From NCBI GenBank assembly GCA_029953675.1, contig JAMWBK010000002.1, forward strand, positions 2,418,001-2,482,000: DNA of 64,000 bases, in the 5' to 3' direction. Shown here one piece after another: positions 34,528 to 44,753 of this stretch; position 1 is the stretch's first letter; each line of letters starts with the position of its first letter. The notes beneath the pieces were generated by a model, which saw only the letters and a program-made list of their open reading frames with translations, searched no databases and had not been told where the DNA came from. Position numbers and translations under genes: made by a program. The DNA comes from Rhodosorus marinus (Eukaryota; Rhodophyta; Stylonematophyceae; Stylonematales; Stylonemataceae).

Positions 34528-36882
34528 CTACGCTTTAACAAGTCCTATGTGCTTCAAGAAGGCATCCTGGCTCGGTTCGCGCCCTAGGAAATTGCGAACC
34601 ATGTCCATACCGTCGAGGGAACCTCCAGGGGCAAGGATATTCTTTCGATATCGCATTCCCATTGTTGGATCAAGAAACCGTCCTTGGAAGGCGAGGAACA
34701 AGTCAGCACTGTACACCTCGCTCCAGAGATATCCGTAGTACCCCGACTCGTAGCCGCCCATAAGGTGTGCAAATCCAGCTGTAGGATTGCACCCTTCCTG
34801 CTGTGGGATTAATGAGATACTTTTACGAAGCTCCTTCCACAGTGTCTCCGTGACAACCGCTTCGGGAGATCGATGGCACGTCATATCGAACATACCGAAA
34901 AACACCTAGAGATGACCGCCGATGTGTTAGTGGGAATGGGCTAAGTTGCTCAGCTTGGTCCTCTGTATACTATGGATATTCATGCGCTCGTACCTGTCGA
35001 AGATTTAAAAGTCCAGTGTCTACAAGCCTGGATTTGATGACGGCCTGCAGCAATTCATCAGGTAGTGGAGTCTTGTCGAGGTAGTGTTCGCTCATCATCG
35101 ACAATGGTTCACCTTCGTAGCACCAGTTCTCAAGCATTTGACTTGGTGCCTCTACGAAGTCCCTCTCCACTCTCGTACAAGCAAACGAATGTACCCGTGC
35201 CTCAGAGCAAATGTTGTGCATGACATGGCCAAACTCATGGAAGTAGGTTTCGACCTCCCGATGCTTCAGAAGACTCGGCCGATCTTCGGTAGGGGGTGTG
35301 AAGTTGCAAAGCATAGCACAGCACGGAAGCTGTCTTTTGCCAGATGCGTCCAGACCAGTTCTCTGCAGGCCAAACACTGCTGCATGACCGTATTTGCCGT
35401 CCCGAGGGAACATATCAAGGTAAAACTGACCCAGAAAGTCGCCGGTATCCTTGTCATAAACAGCGAAAAGCTGGACATCCTACGATAAGCAAGAATGCAG
35501 AAGAACCGCAACTCTTAGCCTCATTCCCGGACACTTGGTTGGTTCATTCCCGTTTGTTCACACCTCATGCCACTGACGATTCAAGTCCTTGACCTCCTCA
35601 AACCGTAATCCCAAAATTGTTTGGTAAATCTCGTGCATTCCTTTGGTTACGACGTCGAGAGGAAAGTATTCCTGAAGTTTGGACTCATCGAGCTGATAGT
35701 CCTTATCGAGGAGCATCGTGTGATAGTACAACATGTCCCAAGAATTCACCACGCCATCAAACTCCATTCCCGTTGCCTCGCATTCCTCCTTCTTCAGTTC
35801 TAGCAAACGAGCCAGTTCCTTATCCGCTAAAGGCTTCAGCTTTTCCTTGAGTTCCAGGAGGAACTCCACTACTGTGTCCGCCGTTTTCGCCATTCTTATC
35901 TCCAGCGCATAGTCTGAGAACGTGTCGAACCCGAGCAACGATGCTACCTATTAGGTGATGAGCGCGGACAAGAAAAGGCTCAACAATCGAATGGCTCTGC
36001 ATCACGGATCGATGTGAAGAGTCTCTCACCTCCCTTCTCAGTGCTAAAACTTCATCAAACAATGGAATGTTGGCCTCCTGGCACATACGCCCTTTCAAAA
36101 AATCCATCCGTTTCCGGGTTTCGGCGATTTTACATCTCTGCATCAGCGGAAGCATGTCCGGGTATTTGAGCGTCACGTAGTATTTCAAGCCATCTTCAGT
36201 TTTCTTCAGCGACTCAAGCCATGGCTCAGGCATTCCACTCAGTTCTTCTCTTAGGAATGTCTCATTTGTAACGTCCTCATTCAGGTTCTTCGAGAATTCA
36301 GTGCAGAGCTCCGATATTCTCTTCTTGCACTCTCCGAGCTTGTCTTTGTCGTCCTGGTTGGCGCCAACAGGGAATCGAAAGCACAGTAAGGACGCAAGTG
36401 GTCCATTCCAGACAAATTTACAGCAGAATTGATCATGTGCATCGGCGTAAGCTGCTCACCTTTGGAAGCTCCAGTCCAGATCTGCGAAAATCTCTCAACA
36501 GCTTCGCGACCCACCTCTTCAGTTCTGGCTCAACCACTACCTCACCCTTTTCGCACCGCTCGTTGAAGCCTCTAACTGCGAGATAAATGTCTTCCCTTTG
36601 ACTTGCTTCTACACGGTATGCATCCATCTGAACCTCAGCTTTGGCAGCAGCTTCTCGCACTGCCGCATCCGTCGAAACGTACATGGGAAACGTGCACGAG
36701 CTCGAGTTCGTCTCGAAGGCCATCTCTGCCTCTCCAAGCAGTCGCAGCTCCTTCTCCCCCCATACCTCGATGGCTCCCAACTCATCCAAGTCCTGTTTGT
36801 TCTTTTCGATAATTTCCGTCTGGTACTCTACAATCTCTTCGCTCGTCCTGTTAAAGGAGATTAACGGCGGAAAGTATGCCAT
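34528..36882 (-). CDS. THOP1: M3-family oligopeptidase (thimet oligopeptidase/saccharolysin type)
   Basis: This zinc metallopeptidase degrades short peptides, usually in cytosol or organelles. Five exons (36460-36882, 36030-36353, 35564-35947, 34994-35479, 34528-34905) give 664 residues, all joined in phase 0. The zinc site is ETYFHEFGHVMH, and the third ligand lies in FVEAPSQMLENW. Conserved surroundings include FYLDMFPRDGKYGHAA and, near the end, GGYESGYYGYLWSEVYSADLF and FLGREPSQDAFL. These match animal thimet oligopeptidase and neurolysin more closely than bacterial oligopeptidase A. The ATG at 36882 sits close to the domain start, and no transit peptide is visible, so it is probably cytosolic. 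Confidence 0.95.
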
Positions 36883-38785
36883 TTTTGGCCAAGATCCAGA
36901 GCTGTAAAACCCTAACACAAGGACACAGCAGAATTCCTCGTCACGACCACGGATCTTAGATCAGCTGAGGGGGTCCGCAAAACGAAACGATGCGCCCCAA
37001 TCCTGCCTCAACCAGTCCAATACTCAAGAAATTGAAGCTCTTCGTGATCAGTCAAATCGTGCATCCACTAAATTCACACGAGATCGAGCTTTGGTAAGCC
37101 AGCACGGCCAAGCGGTCGTTCCCTTTACCTGTCTAGCTGGAAGGCATTGGAACCATTTTGCCCCATTGCCAAACCACAAATATCCGATCTGAGAACGTAA
37201 CATAATCAAGCCGAATATTTAGATTTAGAATATTGAATTTGAATAACGGAAACTAAATAAAATATGAATCTTAATATAGAAACATAGTTTTTTAATTTAG
37301 AGAATACGACCGTGATTGTTCTGAAATGGAATGTGGCTGGAAAGCCAAATGCTCCCTCGAACTGATTGAGGACGAGCCGATCCATTAGGAGGCTGATTCT
37401 CACGAGGAGGTCTCATCTTTTTGACTTTTGATGCGGACTCGTCCTTGTCCGCTTTACGCAATATCGGAGATGGGCGCTGCAATTGAGCCACGGCACCGAG
37501 AGAGTCGGGTTTCTGCGATGTTTAGGATCGCTGGTTTCGTCCTGGGGCTTGGTTTTTTGCTTGCAACCAGAGGCCCAAGATGGGGTATTGCGTGTTCACC
37601 GATGGGGACAATCTTTTTTAGCGCTTGAGAGCAGTTGTTTATGATCACTGGATCACCTCGCGCCTAGGGATACTATCACGGAGCTGGTCCGTAGGCGGTT
37701 TAGGACAGGAGAGTCACAACTCACAGCCCGTCCATTGTCGTACCACGTACTCACTGGTCGTTTCCGGGATCCGTTTGCGGAGCAATCAAGTACGTTGCTG
37801 AGTCCTCCCTCGCTGCGGAGACAGTCAGTCTCTGTCCATCCCTAAACGGCCTCCCTCAGTCCAACAGACCGCGGAACTGCTGACGCAAACTATCAAGGCC
37901 GTCCTCATCCTAGCTTTTGTGCCAGTTTCGTCTGATGAAAAAACTGGTGATAGCTTTTCTACTCCTAAATATTTTTGATTTAGCCCCATCAGACCACAAA
38001 TTACATACGTTCTCAGTTGAAAACCCAAATTCCTTGGTTTTTAGATATATTTTCGTCAATCATATCTAGATCTATGATCTAACCCTCAAAGACACCATAA
38101 ATACCCACTCAACCACCTAAAACAACGCACCAATATTCTAAATATCTGCGTTGCCGCGAATCCCAGTTTAGTTATTTAAAAAACGAACACATTACCATGG
38201 GACACTTTCTGCAAATCAATGGGCACTAGATCACAAAGTGTGAATGAGAATGACGCCCTGTCCCGGGACAGAAGGCGCGCACTAGTGCCTTATAATATTC
38301 AAAACACTATTTTATGGATGAGAATGTGAATAGAGAAAAATCAATTCTGTAATTTCTTTTCCTATTCACAAATAGGATTTTGTTTTTGCTTTTTGGGGGG
38401 TATTTTTGAGTTTTTGAAAAAGTGCCGATAGAGTTTTGTTTATAAAAACAACCGGGAGAGACAAAAAAAAAAAATCTGGGCTGGGGGAAGGGGCGCTGCT
38501 GGGTGCCGCGGGGTGCAATGTGAGTGTTACTGATTACACTCTAGACGTTTTGGGGGTACTTTGTGTGGGAGAGGGGGAGGGAGGGAGGGAGCGAGACGAA
38601 GGAGAGCAGAGTTTTTTGTTTTCTTTTTTTTTGTTCTGTGAGAGAGGGAGTCTTAGATCTGATCGAGTATCTGTATTCTGTGGGCTTTTCTGTTGTTGTT
38701 TTTTGTAAAAAAAATTTGTTGTTGAGGAGGGATTAGTTGAGGGCGGGACTATTGGGATACCTGAGGTGGGAAGCCACTCTCATTG
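36883..38785. other. Intergenic region, AT-rich with GA repeats
   Basis: This gap separates the divergent oligopeptidase and thylakoid-protein genes. It contains AT-rich parts (37200-37310, 38030-38220) and GGGA repeats near 38578-38595 just before the thylakoid gene. No gene was seen. Confidence 0.5.
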
Positions 38786-40513
38786 ATGGGTTTCTTGGGC
38801 CCAGTTTGGCCGTCAGTTCGATGTCGAACTTCGGTGTCCATGGTAAGTTTGTTCTTTGGTTCTTGTTCCTCGGGATGCATTTTGATCCCCACCCATGTGT
38901 GCGATGGTCGACGGATCGATCTCTAAATTGTCCCACGACGTGTTGGATTTTGTTCTGATTCATTCTTTGATTTATTCTGTCCCCGCTCAAACCAACAGCA
39001 GATCGATCGGAGAGGTCCTAGCAAAAAGCAGGAGGTCGATGGAAAATATGCGGCCAGGATCGTCTCTGGATCGGCCTTGAGCTTGGCGTTACTGGTTGGA
39101 TCTCCAGCGCTTGCCGAATCGGGATTGCCGGAGGCTTTTAGATCGCCTACCCAATCGATCACATCTACTGCCAACCGTGCTGGAGAAGTCGGCCTCAGAA
39201 CGGCAGAGTCCGCCGGGGAGTCAACGGCAGCGGACGCATGGCGAGTCCTCAAGCATGCTGGAGAAGTAGGAGCGGAGAAAATGGGACCCATTGCCGAATC
39301 GGCTGCAAAAGAGGCGTTGAAAGGGCTGCAGTATGCTGGAGAGGTGGGAATTAAGACAGTTGCACCCTTAGCGAAATCTGCCGCAACAGAAGCATGGAAA
39401 GTCGTTTCTAATTCAGTAAGCTCTTCTGCCAAGAACGCTGGGATCATTGGGGAGAGTAAAGAGGTAGTCGTTGATATCGCCACCGGTGACCCCGCTTCGT
39501 CTCCGGGCAAGTCTGTAAGCGATTATTTTCGGGCGCGATTTGGACTTCCAGAGGCTAAAAAAGCTCCCCCAGTGGGTCAAGAAGATGTAAAAGGTCGAAC
39601 TGGAGGTAAAGAAGCTGAAACGGGAAAAGAAGCCGAAAAGACGAGCAAACCCAGCGCTGAGTTTGATTCCGCGGCTAAAGAAAGCAAGAGCTCCGAGAAG
39701 CCAGGAGGGAAGCCAGAAGAGGCCAAGGACTCAGCGAAAACTGCAGATCAAGAACGGACTGATGACAAGGGGACCGGGCCTGCTGCTGCACCCGGAGCTA
39801 AAGAGGCACAGGAAAAAGTTGACCAGGGCAAGGAGGCAGCAGCGAAGGTGGAATCAGAATCCTCCAAAACAGTGAAAACAGACAAGGTTGGAGATGCTCC
39901 AGCTGGTGGCCAGGAGATCGCAGGGGATGTTGCAAATGAGCAGAAAAAGGAAGGGAGTCCAGGGATGGTAACGACTCAAGAGAAAACCTCAGAGCAGAAG
40001 GAAACGGTATCCACGACCGATGCCGTAGGTGAAACGCCATCCGTGGAGAATGTTCAGGCGCAAGCTCAGGAGATCCAAGACGGGGCTCCAGCTCTCGCTA
40101 TGGAAAAGAAGCCGGGTCCAATTCAGGTGAACAAGGAATGTACCTGCCCGGCACGTGCAGAAGGCGATGCGGAGGTCATGACCACGGCGACGGGGGAGCT
40201 GCGCCCCGAAGACAAGGGGCAAGGAGGGGCTGAAGCTTCCCCGGCCCTTACTGTCAAGACTTCTGAGGAAAAGAAGGAGGTGGGAAGCGAGGAAATCCAG
40301 AAATCGAGCGTAGAGGCCGCCGAGGAAAAGCAACAGTCTGGAACTGAAACATCCCAAGGCCCCAGCTCGACGGCCTCTGAGGATAAAAAGCTGGTGGCAG
40401 CTCGAGATAACAAGGAACCAGACGTCAAAACCGAGAGTAGGCAACTCGACGCATCCCAAGACACCGCAAGGTCGTCGCGGCGTGAGCAGAGGACTACTTT
40501 GGCTCCAGAGTAA
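38786..40513 (+). CDS. Disordered thylakoid-lumen-type protein with three 26-residue repeats
   Basis: Exons 38786-38842 and 39002-40513 give 522 residues. The presequence is bipartite: a stroma-directing part MGFLGPVWPSVRCRTSVSM (whole of exon 1), then a basic linker and the hydrophobic core IVSGSALSLALLVGSPALA with an Ala-x-Ala cut near residue 57. Residues 79-156 hold three tandem 26-residue units, each starting AGEVG and running through ESA/KSA and EAW/EAL. The remainder is Lys/Glu/Ser/Ala-rich and should be disordered, with one CTC motif in a short CTCPARAEG segment. No known family is recognised. Exon 1 and the signal are shared with the next gene, at 41657. Confidence 0.8.
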
Positions 40514-41656
40514 CCCAATGCTGTCGCGTACACTTGCAGATCATCATGGATGCTGGAAAAGACTTAGTTTGGAAAGCAAGAATGGACGACGAAAATTTGC
40601 TCCCTGTTTTAGCGTTCTTTCTCTCACGTAGTCTGCCCAACAGCAGGGTTGCGAAGTTCATCTACGACCGAGCCCGAGGACGAAGGTTGAAGAAGTTCGT
40701 TCGCGCCATGTATAGCTATCCAACTTGCCTCGCAGATATTTTTATGCATTTTCTTTCAAACACGGTTCACGTTGGTTGATACGAGCTGAAATAAACCTAT
40801 CGCACAACTACCGACCACCAACCTGGCCATGAACGCAGGGCGATCTTGCTGAAACAGCAGAGAGGGACACCATAGGAGCGAATCAAAAGCTGCGAAGGCG
40901 TGCATCGATGAGCGAGTCCTCATCTCCTCCGGACCAGGCAACGATTAAGCCGATGCTAAACTAAATCCGGCTCTGGACTCAACAAGGAATGCTAAGCATG
41001 CATCTGATGGAGAGGGGAACCGTACAATCGAATTCGACTATCAAAATCCCATCTGTTAGAGCGATAAGCGTATGGCTCGATGAGGAATTCCATTTCTCTT
41101 CGCGAACAGGGAATCGCTTCACACAATACGATACAAGATCCAACAGACAAGAGTCCGTCAACCCCATTCCATGTGGCTACGTCCTTTTTTACGCAATTCA
41201 ATATCGGAGTAATGTAAATGTGAACTTCCGAATTCACAAAAACCTATCTCTTGAAGCCTTCAAATTATTTTCACAAAGCCATAATGCTCAATGAGCTTTC
41301 ACAAAAAACTATTTGCATACATAAATAAAGACAGGCTGTTAAATAGTATGAATATGAATGAGAATTGCGTGTGTGGCATAAGTAGAAACGCGGAATGGGT
41401 ATTGCTATGCTAATATTATTAATGTGAAAGCGAATACGATGGAATTCATATTCACAAAGTGCTTGTTTGTGTGGATGAGAGACGGCGACATGTTATTGGC
41501 TTAGGTTACGGCACCGTATTGGGAATCGGCTTATGTGATCCCGTTCTTGGATGGTCAGGCTCCTGGCTCGGAAAGCTTGTTTGTTAGACTTTTGAAGAGT
41601 TGCAGATTGCGAGAAGGCAGCAGTAGCAATCTAAATTGGTGAAAGAGGTCTCCTTG
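40514..41656. other. Intergenic spacer between the two presequence paralogues
   Basis: Short frames occur, including one at 40534-40779, but they have no motif support. The part at 41200-41460 is AT-rich. The DNA just before 41657 resembles the DNA upstream of 38786 only over a short distance. Confidence 0.5.
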
Positions 41657-42498
41657 ATGGGTTTCTTGGGCCCTGTTGGGCCACCACTTCGAAGCCGGAC
41701 CTCGGTGTCGATGGTAAGCCGACGTACTCTCTGCTCGATTTTGGTCTATGTCAAAGTTTTGGAATAAGCTTTTTGATCGAAGGATCAGGGATTGAGCCTT
41801 TCCTACAGCTCGGTTTTATTGATCGGTTCTCTTTTTTGTCTAATCACCAACACTTTTGTGGTTGTTTATCGCCACGCCTGCAGCAGGTCGATCGGAGGGA
41901 TGCTCTGAAAATAGTCTCTGGCTCAGCTTTGAGCATCGCGTTGATATCCATAGGATCTCCAGCCATTGCCGAATCAACAGCAGCGAAGGTAGACCAGCCT
42001 ACCACGTTCTAGCCACGATCTGAACAAAGCATCCCTCGCAATGCCTAGGGCTGACCTCGTTGTGATTGCCTCCCTCTCTCGGTGTAGGGCATAAGCAAGG
42101 GCCGCCTGTTTCCCTGCCCACAGAATGGAGCATGCCTATCGAGCTCGAGCTCTAATCAGCCATCAAAGTACATTGCTCCATGGAGCTACGAGGGGACTTC
42201 CGATGAAGCCAAAAGCAAGCTCCTGGACTACGCAAACAAGTCTTCATCGCTTAAGGTCGTCGCTCACGATGGTGACTACGTTTGGTTAGTGTACGAAGGA
42301 GGCACCCTCAAGGGCGAAGTCGACATCGAGTTCAAACTTCGAAAAGATGATCAAATCGTTACCATCAGAGCTGCGTCGCGACGAACCACTAAGGTCTACG
42401 CATTTTCCGCTCCATCGACAGACCTAAAAGCGCTTCTTACGGGACTTCGGCAGGATCTCGGATGGGAGGATCTGGACAAAGACTTGCTGGAGATGTGA
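41657..42498 (+). CDS. DUF1499 protein with a thylakoid-lumen presequence
   Basis: Exons 41657-41713, 41887-41988 and 42088-42498 give 189 residues. Exon 1 encodes MGFLGPVGPPLRSRTSVSM; exon 2 starts VDRRDALKIVSGSALSIALI and ends the signal at SPAIAES, a good lumenal processing site. The mature part fits the DUF1499 family: LFPCPQNGACLSSSS with the paired Cys, IAPWSYEG, a strand with VWLVYEGG, and the closing IRAASRRTT. DUF1499 proteins occur in bacteria, cyanobacteria and plastids, and their biochemical role is unknown. The two conserved Cys could form a disulfide in the lumen. Confidence 0.85.
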
Positions 42499-42637
42499 CA
42501 GAACTTCCTGCACCTGGTCCCCCCGATGGTGGATTGCCAAACCTTCTGGCAATAAAAATGAAAGAAATCCACGAAATCCCGGGTGGAGTGGAGGAAATCA
42601 TCAGAAATCTCGGCCACGGAGAGGCAGTGACCTCCTC

Positions 42638-43177
42638 TCATTCCCTGAATTCAATGTAGTAATCGATCGCCGCCGAGAATGCAGCCATTCCTGCGCATCC
42701 AACTGCCATCTGCGAAGCCCGTGCCCTCGCGCCAATTTGAGATCTCGGCGTAGACGCCATGGTTGCACCAGTGACGCAACCCGCATTAACAGCATTCCAA
42801 ATATCGTGCTTTGCTCGAATCTTTTCGATCGCGCACTCCGACCCAGAGTAGACCATCCCGAAAGCCGAAAAGCTCCTGGCGTAGCTGCCCATGGCCTTGG
42901 CAGCGGATCGGAACCCTACACTTAGCTTCTGCCTGGTCGAGCCCTTGAAATCAACGGCTTCATCAACGGCGTTCGAGTAGCCTCCGAAGAGGAGCCCGAA
43001 GAAAACTCCCAACCCAGCACCGGCCACGGCGCTCAATCCAGACTTGAAAACGCATGATTCCGTCAAGGTCTCAATGCTGAGGCCAGCGCCAGGAACCGCC
43101 GCTCCAGGCACCCCAGCAACCCCAGGCGCACCCGCATCTAAACTCGTAGACGCCTCGGCTTCGTTCATCTGATTCAT
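42638..43177 (-). CDS. TIM22: Mitochondrial import inner-membrane translocase TIM22
   Basis: TIM22 forms the channel of the carrier translocase. A single exon encodes 179 residues, starting at the ATG at 43177. An Ala/Pro/Gly-rich N-terminus is followed by the Tim17/22/23 core: ESCVFKSGLSAVAGAGLGVFFG, then SYARSFSAFGMVYSGSECAIE, the NAGCVTGATMAS helix and the terminal AFSAAIDYYIE that marks TIM22 rather than TIM17 or TIM23. Four hydrophobic segments are present. The Cys pair used for the intramolecular disulfide in TIM22 (ESC... and SEC...) is conserved. The gene converges on the DUF1499 gene. Confidence 0.93.
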   Translation of the reverse strand: MNQMNEAEASTSLDAGAPGVAGVPGAAVPGAGLSIETLTESCVFKSGLSAVAGAGLGVFFGLLFGGYSNAVDEAVDFKGSTRQKLSVGFRSAAKAMGSYARSFSAFGMVYSGSECAIEKIRAKHDIWNAVNAGCVTGATMASTPRSQIGARARASQMAVGCAGMAAFSAAIDYYIEFRE

Positions 43178-44753
43178 CTAAACGTGTACACCTCAGTTTA
43201 CTCTACCCTCGACCGACAATGATCCATCCATGGCAGAGCTCCTTGTTCACCAATCCCCCGATCCATTTGCTTTGTCACCGGCGATAACGATAACACGGGG
43301 CGGCAGCCGCTGCTGAACTCTTGGGCAAGTCTAGGTCTGCAAGAGTCATCGAGGCTTGACGCTGGAATGAACACATCGTTGCTTACTAATTCAGTAGTTG
43401 AGGGATCCGAGCGATTTCTGGGTCCACAGGACGATCTCTTCCCGTGTAAGATCCATTATTTGTAACGACGGATGCCGACAAAGTATCGCCCGTCCGTGAA
43501 TTGAATCCATGAACATTGACAGGCTTATTGAGAGAATAAGCACATGGGAGATTAAGGGTTCCTGGTTGAGCGATCCGAGCGGTTGTGAGTCAATCAGACC
43601 ATTCTAATTCATTCATAGTTGCGGCAGTGACGCAATAAGTAGACGGTGGCATTGGCCGCCAGCTGATTTTGGGTGTCCAGCGTGAACATGCAAGGTTGTC
43701 GCTGGAAAGAACACAGCGAAGCTTGTGGATTCCTCGGTGATGGATCCGAGCGCTTTTTCTATCGATCGGGTTGTCCCTTCCCGCACCCAATCCTTTTGCT
43801 TGCGGCGGCGATGACGCGGTGCACGGCACACGGACGTCATTCCTCTGATGTGGAGGTCAATGAACAGGGTTCGTTGCCGACATGAATATAGTGGGGTTTG
43901 TTCCTTATCAGCCAAATTATCCGTTTCCGTGCCGTGACGTGTCGTTGGCACAATGCTCCGAAGCTCTAGCCCTATGCTTGTTGATGTCCACCAGCCTGAG
44001 TTGGTGTCAGACTTGTTCGATCTACTATCTCCATTGTCAGATTCATTCATGGCACGTTGCTCAGAAGCTCTAGCCCAGTGCTTACTGGGGTCCGCCAGCC
44101 TGAGTTGGTGTCAGACTTGTTCGATCAACTATCTCCATATTCAGATTCATTTAACTAAAGAGATACTCAGACAAGGCGGTGCATTGTTTCTGGCCCACTC
44201 GAGGAGTCGATGGGTGCCCTTAACGCTGGTGTTGAGTCAATTCGGATCTGCTTCCACAAGTCAATTTGGTAGGGAAAGCCAGTCCTCGTTTGAACTGCAT
44301 GGACTCTTGAATAGCTTTCTAGACGCAAGCAAATACTTGTTGGCCTTCATCGTCTTTGCTTTCTCAATCTGCGCGTCAGATTGACCAAGGGGTTCACACC
44401 GTATGAGAATGAGATTTGTATGCTGCGATTCTCAAACATTACTGGTCGCTGTAAAAGGGACCAACAGATATCAGCTGATTCGCATTATGTTTCTGTCCAG
44501 CAAAGAGGATGACATGCCATGTTAAGGATCGTTCCCTGTATCCTCGTCTCACAACAAGCTCTGGTAGACTCTTCTTCGACATCCGTCGACGCATTGCCTT
44601 TTAGCGGGATATCCGTCGACGGATGAAGGGATTTAATAGTTCATTATCAATTAAAGCAGCGTTCTTCATATATTGTACATGTTTACCAATTCAGACATAT
44701 GCAGCGTACTTCTTCTTCCAAAACGTCCGCAACTTGATGCAACCTGTAACCCC
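43178..44753. other. Intergenic region with diverged repeats
   Basis: There is no supported gene. Segments of 43230-43480 recur in diverged form at 43600-43860 (for example GATCCATTTGCTTTG against AATCCTTTTGCTTGC, and GGGATCCGAGCG against TGGATCCGAGCG). A 104-bp tandem duplication is listed separately. ATCCGTCGACG occurs twice near 44581 and 44611. Frames that cross the repeats on both strands are open but have no motifs. Confidence 0.45.
43947..44154. repeat. 104-bp imperfect tandem duplication
   Basis: The first copy at 43947-44050 is followed directly by a second at 44051-44154. Both contain GCTCTAGCCC and CCTGAGTTGGTGTCAGACTT, the latter starting at 43995 and 44099. Scattered mismatches show that it is not recent. 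Confidence 0.85.

Noticed and set aside
40534-40779. Small frame preceded by an intron-like acceptor just after the repeat-rich thylakoid gene
   Set aside because: Joining it to the upstream gene would need a 30-nt intron and runs into a stop after nine codons; the upstream stop is accepted as real.
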